From Gnetum montanum (taxonomy: Eukaryota > Streptophyta > Gnetopsida > Gnetales > Gnetaceae): a DNA stretch of 64,000 nucleotides. Within the stretch, counting starts at the first letter, position 1. Every line of letters begins with the position of its first letter. A program made the translations under genes and the position numbers. Below the pieces are notes generated by a model. It did not search any database, had not been told where the DNA came from, and saw only the letters and a program-made list of their open reading frames with translations. Positions 34,343 through 45,199 of the stretch are shown piece by piece. The stretch is taken from assembly GCA_015680685.1 (NCBI GenBank), contig MNCI01002098.1:1119533-1183532 (forward strand), in the 5' to 3' direction.

Positions 34343-37013
34343 ATGTCTTTTTCACTAGGAAGTGATAATGCGTTGTATGGAGAGAACATCCATTAGAGAA
34401 CTAACGTTATATATGATGAAGAAAATTGGAGTGACCAACCTCATGCAGGGGTTTCAGATGTTCATGACTACCCTAACTACACTCAAGGACTACATTTAAC
34501 TAAGGTAGACAATCCTAGAGGAGATGAAGTAAGTCCCAGACTAGAGAAGGCCTTAAGGCCTAGGACCTCCTCTAAACCTAGAAAAGATAAATCAAGGGAC
34601 CATGGGAAGAATTGTAGGAGCCATGGTAATTCTCCAAGTTCCTTATGTTCCTCTTCCTCTTGAATGTCTAGTTTTGATGAGAGATAGAGCTCCATTATGG
34701 GGTTAAGATAAAGATAGAAATCAAACCCAAGGGAAAAATCACAGACATCAAAATAGGCATAGATTAGATCACCACAATCAAAAGAATAGAAATATAGATT
34801 ATCACCATGATGTGTTTGGTATAGATGAACCCTTGTTGAATACTAGGGGCTTGACATAAATTAGGAAGGTAGTTCAAATACCCAAAGGCATCAGAGGGAT
34901 AGTTGCATAAAATGGGTTGACATTAATAACATTCGTAAATTTAGGGGAGGCTATAATTCTAATTCACAACATCACTTACAAGACTTCCAAGATGCCTGTG
35001 CCTTGCAAAATATTGAAAATAAGTAATAAAATATTAAGATCTTCCCTAGAACACTAATAGATGAAAGTTGGTATAAATCATTGGAACCAAGTTCCATCCA
35101 CCAATGGTCCACAATACCAAAACTTTTCAATGAAAAATACCAAACCTATGCAATAGCATCCAACCTAAGAAAATAAATCCAAAGAAGGAAGTAAGAAAAT
35201 CATGAACCCTTGGACATGGCCTTGGATAGATACTATTTACTACTACATAAATGTCCCATCCATGATTTCTCTCAGAAAGAGAAACTTTTTCACACCATAT
35301 ATGGGCTTCATAATGAAATGAGGAAGACCCTTGTGATTAATGTCCAAGGTCAGTTATATCAATTCAAAGTCTATCGAATATAAAGGCTAGTTGAGTGGGT
35401 GGCACAAGAAGAAGGAGAGCTATGTAAATGAGATAATGTAGAGGAAAATAACTAGGGCCCAACTCTTCAAAAGAAAAGGGTCCATATTTATGATGAAGAA
35501 AAAGACGTAGCTCTCAATGGGGTGACTTCACCATAAAACTTGCTAATACAAAAGTCTATCGATGAGCTTGAAGAAAAGCTAGCTAAGATGTCAAAATGGA
35601 TAAATGAGAATGTTACAAGTTGCATAGAAATCATCAAGGAGATAGTAATGTAAAATAAATTAAGTGATCACAACAAAAATAGGAAAAAGTACCAAGAAAT
35701 AGGTAGGAACACTTAATAGCAAGAAGGGAAAATAGCTATAGAAGAAGAGGCTATAGACTCAACCATAAAAGAAGATGATGGATGTGCCATCTACCTATAT
35801 GATCATCCAAAGGGCTATTGCTAAGTCATGTTACATCTACATGAGTATTGAACTTTTTCTTTAAATCCCAAGTTCATACAAAAGAAAATGCCTAGGAAAT
35901 TATCTTTCTCACATGGTAATTTTAGATAGTCCTACAACCAACTATACTATCCTAGTGGGGCTTATTACTAACCTCAATACTATCATCCAATGCAATGGCA
36001 AAACCCACAATCATGGGGGAGGCCATCATCAAACTAGCACTACCCTTATTTTCAGCCAAAACCATATGAATATTATGTTTAATAGTCTATTTTCCTAACT
36101 TGTTCCACTTACTCTACCTTGAATCACTACTAACATTCTCTTGAATATCATCAACCCATGACATCTTCTGAAGGATCACCATCTCATGCCTCTCATTCTC
36201 CATGATATTCTCAATATTCTCATAATTTCCTTCACCACATGTCATCACCAATAGCATAAGAAGTTTTGGCACCACAACATCAATGAAAGAAGCCATTTTT
36301 GCTATAAACATACATGGAAATGATAATGCTAGTAGATCTTAACCACAACCTTGGAAATGTCCTTTCTTTAGGATAGTTTCCTCAAATAAGCACAAAATAC
36401 GTAGGCCTATGAGCACATCAAAACTAGCACAAGGTCAATCGTGTGCAACACCCTTGAAAAAGCAATGTCTCCTAATCATATGCAAAACCCAACAACCATC
36501 ACCACTCTAACATAAGACATAAATGATGAACTTGTCATTGTAGAGAGACGGGAAAATCCATGCATCACTAATAATGATAAAGGGTTTGGTTGTGGGCTGG
36601 AAGTTTGAAATATTAATACAATACCTATATTGACCCATCATAAAGTTAAGGAACAAGTGTGTGAGCAAAATCCAATCTACATAGTAGCCACTAAACCAAA
36701 AGACATCCAATGATTTGAAAATGAGAATATAAAACTATTTTAAAGATGCATGGAACTGATTGATCCACTTATTAGTTCTAGAATTAAGAAAATGAACCAA
36801 ATAGAGGACTTAGATGCATATATCTTATACTTTGATTATACACCAAAAGAGGACATTAAACATGAAGACCTAGTAATTAGAATACAAAGTCAAGAAGAAG
36901 AAGTAAACACATATGGAATCCCCAAAATGAAAATGCCTTCAAGTCCATATGAAGATACATCTCTGAATGATCTAAATGAGACTATCACCAATGTTAAATT
37001 TGATACCACATGA
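34343..37013 (+). pseudogene. gag of element C
   Basis: It starts MSFSLGSD at 34343, close to the B gag start. A capsid domain lies at about 34930-35350 (QHHLQDFQDACALQN, then the LDMALDRYYLLLHKCP region). The knuckle at 35783-35836 reads C, then YLYDHPKG, C and H. A Gln/Pro-rich tail follows, then an acidic segment (36750-37013: EDLDAYILYFDYTPKEDIKH) with no family I recognise, possibly a protease-region remnant. Frames are broken. Confidence 0.75.
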
Positions 37014-39254
37014 TTAATTAAATTAGTAATGATGATAGATGAGAAATCGATGGTGTATAACTAGGGGATTTTGTGGTCCCTCTCTTGAATGTAGGATTAT
37101 AAGACTAGTCATGGGTGAGATGCTCCATCCTAGTTCAAGAACTAATAAGTGTTTCTCATCTTTTTTAATTTTACAATTTTTAATCATTTTTCAATATTCT
37201 TCTAAAATTTTTTGATTCTTAATATGTTTTCCATTTCTTAATATTTTTCTTTTCTTTATATTTTTTTTCTTTTCTTGAGTCATTTCCTTTATGTTTTATA
37301 AATGTCTTTTATGTTTTCATTAATAATATTGCCAAGTCATGATGCAAAAGTCCACATTATGTGTTGGGTTTTTGTGGTATGCTATCAAGATGATTGGGTA
37401 AGGAATTGTGTAAAGCAGTGAGACCACCTCATCCATCCCTCTAGTTCTTTGAATAAAAGGTCTTTTTCATGAAAACAATTTGGTTCTTCTTTCATGAAAC
37501 TAAAATTAATCAATGATCATTATACCTTGAGGAAAAAATAAATGAATAAGTGGGAATGGTAAGGGTGTGACCTCAAGGGAACTTGTTGGGTTTTCTTCTT
37601 ATCTTCTTTCATGTGGGTTATGACTCCTCAAGGAATGTGTCATCACTCCTTCATTGACTAATAAATAGGAAGCTATGTCTTTGCATGGTATGGTTCCCAT
37701 AAAAAAAAACAAACAAAGAAAAATAGAGAAAAAAAAGAAATTAAAAAAAAGCAATAATGGGAAGGTAAAGCACACCCCTTAGACACAATAATAGGCTACA
37801 AGAACTAGTTATGTGGTTGGAAAGATATGTTACCATGCGTAAAGGCATCCCTCTAACTAAGGCCTTTAATTCCTTCTCTTTTCTTCTCTTTTTGAAGTGA
37901 TGATTGTTCTTTGAGGTGGCTGTGGACTCATGGTGGTCTACAAGAAGGAAAAAATCAATGCAACATCACTGTTCATGGTATGGACTTGGTCTAAACTTGG
38001 ACAGATAGATATGATAATAATTTTAACCACAATTTTCATAGGAACCTACTGTGGACATGGTCAAGTATCTTACATCCTAATCTCTACAATCCCTTCTCAT
38101 CCCATTATTCACCTCAGTGTTGCATGTGATTATGAGCCTTTTGGTTTTGTGTAGTATAGTGCAACATCCCAGTTATGATAGTTGTGTGTTGTTTGGAATA
38201 AAGGCATGGTCTACATTTAACTTCTTGAGTGTCCACAAACATCTATAAAAGTGGTTATGCAAGGGCATTATGGTCGGAGCTTGCTTTGGGGAGGACCCAC
38301 TTGCATAACTTTTGTTGATCATGGCTTTGAATTAATCTTCATATCTTCCAGGAACATCAATGATGGTTTCTCTTAAGTTATGCATGATTTTGGGACTAAT
38401 TATTCATTTAATTAATTTTTTCTACTTTTTCTATTTTCATATCCATTAATATTTCTTGGTCATCCTCTGAATCAGACCTTTAGTTTCAATTATTTGAAAA
38501 CTTATGTGCTTTTAGAGTTACACTTATTAGTCATGGGGGCTAGGGATGTCTACTTTGAAATTTTTCTAATATATTATTTTTAAACATCATGGTAACTAAT
38601 AGTAATTGATCAAATAATGTAAACAACTTGATGATTTTAGTTACCTCATAGACTTGGGCATAGTATGCTATCATCATCTTGTGCTTAAATGAAAACTAAG
38701 GGATCTAGAAAGAGTTAATTATTAAGGAAATTTTACCAAAACTAATGTTGATCCTTTGGTGACTATAGGTGATTCTAAATGAAATGCCTAAGGAAGAAGG
38801 ACTTTTGCAAAGCATGAAAACAAAGCTAAGAGGGGGATAATGGAGGATATGCCTAAGGACAAATCATAGCATATACAATATAGAAACTTAAGCATCACAT
38901 GTTTGCTAGATCCATGGGATGATAAGAAGAAATTTTAGTTCATCCTTCAAGAATGTTCTACATAACTAGAGAAGCATCAACATTACAATCAAGGTTGGAT
39001 GTTTGCCATCACTAGCAGCAACGAGAAGAATCATCTTTAGCAGATTTTTGAAGACGTTTGCAAATTTTGTAATCTTCATTGTTTATCTAGTCTTTTTGTC
39101 ACTCTATCATTTTGTAATGCATCCACTTAAATAAAAATTTGTAATGCAGCACTCAGAGTTAGTCAGTAGTTAGTGTTAATCAATAATCCCATCATTTCCA
39201 ATTTTTGTAAAGAAAGCTCGATCTTATCCTATTAACTCGAGGATGAGCTTTTAC
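37014..39254 (+). other. spacer and 3' tail of element C, no ORF3
   Basis: Motif 1 TAGTCATGGGTGAG is at 37106-37119 and motif 2 TAGTCATGGGGGC at 38528-38540. The block shared with B, D and F is at 37820-37845. Only about 270 bp separates the hairpin from motif 2, against over 600 bp in B and F, because the promoter-like array is missing. The tail from 38541 to 39254 has no ORF3 similarity. Confidence 0.7.
38255..38308 (+). ncRNA. conserved spacer hairpin, element C copy
   Basis: Arms TTATGCAAG and CTTGCATAA pair perfectly (9 of 9, plus an outer G-C). The CTTTGGGGAGGACCCA segment is identical to B and H. Confidence 0.65.
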
Positions 39255-39270
39255 TAAGTCATGGGGGTAT
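39255..39270 (+). promoter_or_regulatory. polypurine tract of element C
   Basis: CTAAGTCATGGGGGTA abuts the 3' LTR. The preceding AACTCGAGGATGAGCTT is also present, with small changes, before the PPTs of D, F and H. Confidence 0.85.
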
Positions 39271-39940
39271 GATGAATCATCAGTTGGTTGGAATATCATT
39301 AATTCCATGTTGCATCTACAATATCATTGATGTTATATCACATATGTTTGATAAAAAGTCAGTTTCTGATCAGTTAAGGTTTTAGAGCTCTTATATCGCA
39401 TATTCAATATCAAATCTCATGCTACATTATCGAATATCTGATATCATGGGACATATGCCACCCTATAAATATAACATTTGGGAGCACGGTTTGAGAGTCA
39501 ATTAGTTAATAGAGTAGCTGAACTCTTGTCATTTTATTTCATAGTCTTAGACAATAGTTAATGAGTGCTTGTAGTGCAGATCCAAGTAAGTTATTATGAT
39601 ACCTGGACATATTCCATGAACAAAAAAAAGATCGAGATTAATTCTTATTCATTGTAGCACTTTAACTGAGATTAGATTTACTTTCCATGCAATTTAATTT
39701 TCATGGACTTATTTAATATTTACATTTCCATGCATATTAATAAATTAGCAGAATGAGTGCAACCAATTTCAACCATAAACACGTATTTGCTTGGCAATCT
39801 CAATGGCATTATTGCTTAGTTCACCCAGTAGCATAGTGCTTAGTAATCCCAGTGGTGGATACATGGGTTCAAGACATGTACGAAAAGTTGGGAATAGACA
39901 CTCATTACTAGTAGGCTAGTCTAGACTTTACTTTTCATTG
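39271..39940 (+). repeat. 3' LTR of element C, left part
   Basis: TGATGAATCATC...; CCTATAAATATAAC at about 39456. Interrupted after 39940 by element D and resumed at 52358. Confidence 0.85.
39936..39940. repeat. target site duplication of element D, left copy (CATTG)
   Basis: CATTG precedes D and recurs at 52353-52357. Confidence 0.9.
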
Positions 39941-40932
39941 TGATGAGTGGCAAGGTACCTTTACATCCAACCATATGAATGACGAAGCATTCACACATGA
40001 TCCAGTTGAATTCTATACAGTTGATAGTTTCTGATACACTAGTCTTCTAGAAAGTGAACCTTGTCCTAAAGGTCATTCATTGTCTTTCCAATGCACTTTT
40101 GATGTACAAAGGTATGGTTAAGTGTAATCGAGGCATATGATTTTTATTGTTTTATGTTTTATGTTCTTTGGTTCTTAGAGTAGAGAGATGAAATAATTTA
40201 ATAACTAATTTAATATAATTACTTAACTAGTCTCTAAATAATCCTAACATAAGCATCTAGTTCCACTTTCTGTACATGTCCTAAACCCATGTATCCACTA
40301 CTGGGTTACCAAGCGCTATGCTACTGGGTGCACCATGCAATAATGCTACTAGGATTATCAAGTGAATACATGTTTAGGCTTGAAGTAGTTGTACTTATGT
40401 ACTTAATCTATTTAGCTTAAGTAATTACCTAATCACTTAAATTATAATTTATCTTAATTAATTGCATTTTTCATGAAAATAATAAATGCATAAATAAATC
40501 ATTAATCTATTCTAAGTGCTACAAGGTTTGATCAAAAGGCTCATCTTTATTGTCATATACACTACTGTGGTTCAAGTACAATAGTGCTCAAATAAAGATC
40601 CATACACTTTCTAACTTTTGCTATGGGAACTTAGAGAAATATTCTAACTTTCAAATGGACAAACTATAAGAGATCTACTACTACTATGACATGAATGCCC
40701 ATAAACATGGTTGGGAGCTTGTATTTATAGTTTTTACTACATTTCTACATTGATTAGGCCTTGTAGACATAGCAAATGCTATGTCGATGTGAACCCATTG
40801 ATGGGGAAACACCACATAAATGGGTCCCTGTCAATGAGGCCACATCAATGGGGGCCNGACCACATAAATGGGTCCCTGTCAATGAGGCCACATCAATGGG
40901 GGCCTATCGATGCAACACTTTGATGCTCATCA
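39941..40932 (-). repeat. 3' LTR of element D
   Basis: 992 bp including a 47-bp probable assembly duplication. U3 (about 40795-40931) carries CATCAATGGGGGCC/GGCCACATCAATG words and CTATAAATACAAGC at about 40715-40730. It pairs with 51401-52352. Confidence 0.9.
40811..40904. other. probable assembly artefact: 46-bp exact duplication around a single N
   Basis: 40811-40856 and 40859-40904 are identical, separated by an N at 40857 and one G. The sister LTR has no such duplication. Confidence 0.8.
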
Positions 40933-40949
40933 TACCCCCATGACTAAAT
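40933..40949 (-). promoter_or_regulatory. polypurine tract of element D
   Basis: The reverse strand reads TTAGTCATGGGGGTA directly before TGATGAGCATC of the 3' LTR. Confidence 0.85.
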
Positions 40950-41149
40950 GAAAACTCATCTTTGAGTTCCTTTACAAAATTGGAAAGGTATGGGATTATT
41001 GAATGACTCTTGAGATAACAAAATAACTTCACAAAACTAAGTTCTTAAGTGTACGAATCAACAAATTACAAAAATTGTGGTGTTCATGACAAAAAATTGA
41101 ATACCATGACATAAATACACAAAATTCTATAGCACATTTTCTAACAGCA

Positions 41150-43107
41150 TGAAGACAATGGAGAAGACCATGGAGTCCTAGGTGGTGAAGCTTCCTAAAG
41201 TTCTGAAGGACCTTTGCTAGCTTTAGGCACGTGTAGTGGTTGAGGTAGCTATGGTTGTCCTACTATAGTTACAACTTTTAGTGGAAGGTGAAAGACATCT
41301 TGTAATGCCTTCATCTTCTCCTCCTTGCTCTGAGGATCATTCATAGTCCACATGACATCACCAATGTGGGTTGCAATGGGAATATTCCATGGATAGGGCA
41401 TTATTGGAAACATCTTCTTCATGTTAACAAAATAGGTAGTGAACTATCTATGCTTAATATCAAACACCTTCATTGCATTCTATAGATCTTGGTAGTCATT
41501 CATCTTGTTGGCTAGGTTCTTGGTAGCTGATCATTGATTAGTGAATTATTCCTTGAGAACTTTGAGTTTATCATTTACCACTACAAGCTTTTTCTTGGTG
41601 TCTTTATGATGCTTGAACTTGTCCTTGTACAACAAGTATGAGCTAGCCATATGTTTTTCTAGTTCTAACTGCATCTTTTTGGCAATCAACATGGCTAGAT
41701 TTGTGGAACAAAGATTGGTGAGCTTTATATATTCTATCATCTCCTCAATCTACAACTCCTTTATGTAGATTTCTACCTTGTTGTAGGCATCTATTCCATC
41801 AATGATGGGTTTCTATAATTCTTTCTCTTGCTAGAGTTACTAAAGGGCTTCATTCATTTTCTCCTTTGCCAATTGGATGTGTTTTTTGATTACTTCCTTT
41901 TCTAGACTGACCTACTCTTTGTAATGATCTTTAACTTTCTCAAATTTGAGAGCTGTTGATTTCTAGGTAGCTACCTCAATTGTAGTCTTTTGATGAGGGA
42001 AAAAACCTCCTCCATGGAGATATTTCTATTCTCTACTACTAATCTCCTTAATTGTGTGTTTTCTCTAGCTATTTGCTCTTGTTGTTGATGGATGAAATTA
42101 GTTATTTGTTGGGTAGTTGCAATGATTTTTGACTCAGTTGTTTGAGTTTTAGGTGGAGGTGGTGGTTGCTTATCTTTTATCATTTCTACCCAGCTGGTGG
42201 TCAGAACATCCCGAAAAACATCATTGGTGTAATGGGCTATTCCTCCCCTCTGATAGAGTTTCCTAATGAGGCATGGAAAGGGAAGTGTCTTTCTTCCATG
42301 TTCATTTTCTTTAAACTACTTCTTCATCTCTAGATATATCAACTATGGAAGGATAATAGGAAATCTCCCATTTAAAGCAGTGCATGCTTTGGTAGAAAAG
42401 GCAATGATTTTGCTTAGCCTCAACATGGGATTGAGGTGAAAGGCCACAATCTTGTAGTGGATCCTTTCTACCAATGTGAGCATGTCAAACTCCTTGTGAT
42501 TGACATCATAGCACTACTAAACCCATTCTTTCTTAATGCTAGGATCTACTTACATTGGGATCTCAGTAAGACTTTTCCTTATTTCCTACAACCCAAATGC
42601 TACAGAAATGGCCTATGTTAAGTAGGACACTGAGATGTCCTTTATTTTTACTATTGATCTAGGCTACCTATTGTTCCAGAATAGGAATGTCTCTCCCATG
42701 TATCACTTGCCTGTGGAAGTGATGATTAGCCACAAAAAAGAGGCCTTTAGTTGGTCCTACACTTCTTTTGGTGCTTGCTCCAAGAATGGGCCAAATTTTA
42801 ACTCCTAGAGCACTATTTTCTGGACCTCTTGCGATCTAACTTGATTCAAGAATGCCTCTATCAAAGACACATCTAGATTTTCTTATGGTGCTAGCATGTC
42901 ATCTCGATGGGAGTGTCCTATTATTGCTACTAGTTCTTGAATCTATCTGATAGATTCCACTTTTGCCTCTTCTCTAAGAGGACCTGTAGCATGGATTGTA
43001 AGTGGTTCTTCTTAAGCTTGTTCTTGTTCCCTTTCGGCCATTTCTCCCTTGGTTGAGATAGTCTTGCTTCCTATGTATGCTTTTCTTTTAGTGCCATCTA
43101 TGGTCAT
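41150..43107 (-). pseudogene. ORF3 of element D (env-position accessory ORF)
   Basis: ATG at 43107 (MTIDGTKRKAYIGSK) opens a frame that also passes MAEREQEQ at 43041. The N-terminal domain carries YMGETFLFW, LTLVERIHYKIVAFHLNP and LPFPCLIRKLY, the same landmarks as in B and F. A polyproline PPPPPKTQ linker (about 42165) leads into Gln- and Leu-rich heptads (THQQQEQIARENTQLRRL region) and a second coiled-coil part (41740-41550, NLAMLIAKKMQLELEKH). A C-terminal segment (about 41370-41250, VMWTMNDPQSKEEK) matches the F and H C-termini in position. No signal peptide or membrane segment is seen. Function is unknown; stops are frequent. Confidence 0.7.
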
Positions 43108-45171
43108 AGCACATCCATGGATTAGTAAATATAATGTGTAACTTTAAATTTTTTGAATACATTCTCTCATTAGTTAGTTACACTTTGGCTAAGGTTAGAC
43201 CATGGTAGATTGATTATTTTATTCATTAATTATTTTAAATGTCACTAGAGCTTGTTGGAAAGGTTTAACTCTTATAATTTGGTGTTTAAGAGTTGATTTC
43301 TTAGTTAAACCCTTATGGGAGTTAGAAAAATGCTGCAAAATTTTCTATCAAAAATGGCACATTTGTGGCCCCCATGACAAAGAGCTTACCTTTGGTAGCT
43401 ATAGGATCGAAGAATAGAGTGATTGGATAAATGATTAGGAAGTTATGAGCTTTGGAAGGTTTTGGTCTCTAAAAATTTGAAAAACTCCTTTAGCGTTTAC
43501 AAGAAAATGTAAAAATTTCAAAGTGGGGTTATGCCTATATATAGTACTTTTTCTTTAGGTTGACAAGGCCCCATATACGGGGCCTCATATACAAGTCTAC
43601 TCTATTGATGGTGCCTCGTATACAGGGCTTGTAGGAAAATTTTTTAAATTTGAATATCTCAGAAAATATAAGGAATTTTTCAATGAATTTGGGGTCCATG
43701 GAATCCCAGAAAAGCAAAGAACATGATAAAATTATTGAATAGGTCTTTGAATGTTCAAAAATTGAAAACTTCAATGGAAAATATATTTAATGAACAAAAT
43801 ATATAAAGGAATACATAGTGTGAAGCAAAATATGGGTGTATGAAATATTTTGATTGCAAGAATGTCTAAGGATAAGTTAGTTAATGAACCCAACCAAGAG
43901 ATATGCAAGTGGATCATTCTCATAGTAGGCACATGCCTTGTTTTTCCTTTCATAAGCTTAACCTAAGGAGTCTATGGGTTCCATAAGTGATTAATGATTA
44001 ATGAAAGTTAAGGGTCAAAACCTAAAAGATTCTACTAAAGAATTCAAGTACGTTAGACCAAGACACAGAATCAAGAACATGGATAATAGAAGTGAGGTGA
44101 ATTGTGGTCAGCATAGATGGATGATGGAGAAGATGGAATGGAATTCCAAATTAAGGTCATAAGAAGTCCCTTGTGGAGTTTTGTGTTTAAAATGACCTGA
44201 GGAGGTCCATCCTTATTCCAAATTGGAACCAACCCCTTTCAATGACTTCACATTGTCACTCCAAGACTGATCCACCTCCTCAATACATAAGAGTGCTCCC
44301 ACAGAACAACCATCATTCCATAAAGAGAGAGAAAGAAAAGTAGAAAGTGAGAGATGACCTTAGTTAGATTGGACCTTTAGGCATGGGTAACATGTCTTTC
44401 TAGTTCCATAACTAGTGCTTATAGCCCATTTATTTGTCTAAGGGCTATGCTTTGAATTCCCATCATGTTTTGTTTCTTTGTTTATTTTTATTTTTATTTT
44501 TTTTCATTTTGGATGGGAACCACACCATACAAAGACTTTATTTGATGACATGGAATGGTAAGAAGTCTATGAAAAATACTCAAGCATCCAAGTAAGTAGA
44601 AGAGTACAAAGAGTATTGAATCCCCTTGAAATCACACTTTGTACAAACCTTTAAATCCTTTCCAATTCCAGAAACTATTAAGGTTCCCAATTTATTAAAA
44701 GTTTAGTTGATGAAAGGGACCTTAAACTTCCAAAACAAGGAAAATCATAGAGTTTTTGAATGGATAGATGTTATGGACTCACTACCTGTTCCATGAAAAA
44801 GGAACCATGACTTAGCAATTGTTACAAAAATTCAAAAATAGAAACCAGACATTAGCACACAAAACATAAAGCACAAACCACCAATAATAATAGCTATAGC
44901 ACCATCGTGTCTTGTTGGCACAAAGCATGTTTTATTAGCAAAAACTTGAAAATCACACTCAAATAAAATAAAGTAAGATATATAACAAAGTTTAAAAGAT
45001 TCAAGAAATATTTAAATGTACTAATGATGGTGTAAAACAAAAAATGATGTAAAATAGGAAAAATTTTGAAATTAAAAAAGGTGTGAAATATATAAATTGT
45101 AAAATAAAAAATGTGGAAAACAAAAAATAGTAAGCTGAGGAGTCATATGGATGATTATCATAGATGACCAT
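43108..45171 (-). other. non-coding spacer of element D
   Basis: Motif 2 (reverse strand GTCATGGGGGCC) lies at 43368-43381. The block shared with B, C and F (AGACATGTTACCCATGCC) lies at about 44376-44401. The hairpin of B, C, F and H was not found here. Confidence 0.65.
43533..43645 (-). promoter_or_regulatory. U3-like array plus TATA box upstream of ORF3, element D
   Basis: In the direction of ORF3, GCC-flanked words (CCCTGTATACGAGGC, TTGTATATGAGGC, CCCCGTATATGGGGCC) at 43645-43561 are followed by ACTATATATAGGC at 43546-43533, then motif 2 and the ORF3 ATG 430 bp on. In the LTR the same order of GGCC-type word array and TATAAATA is found. Confidence 0.55.
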
Positions 45172-45187
45172 CTCCTCCATGACTAAG
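45172..45187 (-). promoter_or_regulatory. internal PPT-like motif 1 of element D
   Basis: The reverse strand reads CTTAGTCATGGAGGAGAT between the integrase end and the spacer. The equivalent in element A is at 9661-9674. Confidence 0.6.
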
Positions 45188-45199
45188 TTGGAAGGAGGA

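Noticed and set aside
41546-43107. ORF3 as a retroviral-type envelope protein
   Set aside because: No signal peptide, membrane span or cysteine-rich ectodomain is visible; only the position matches env.
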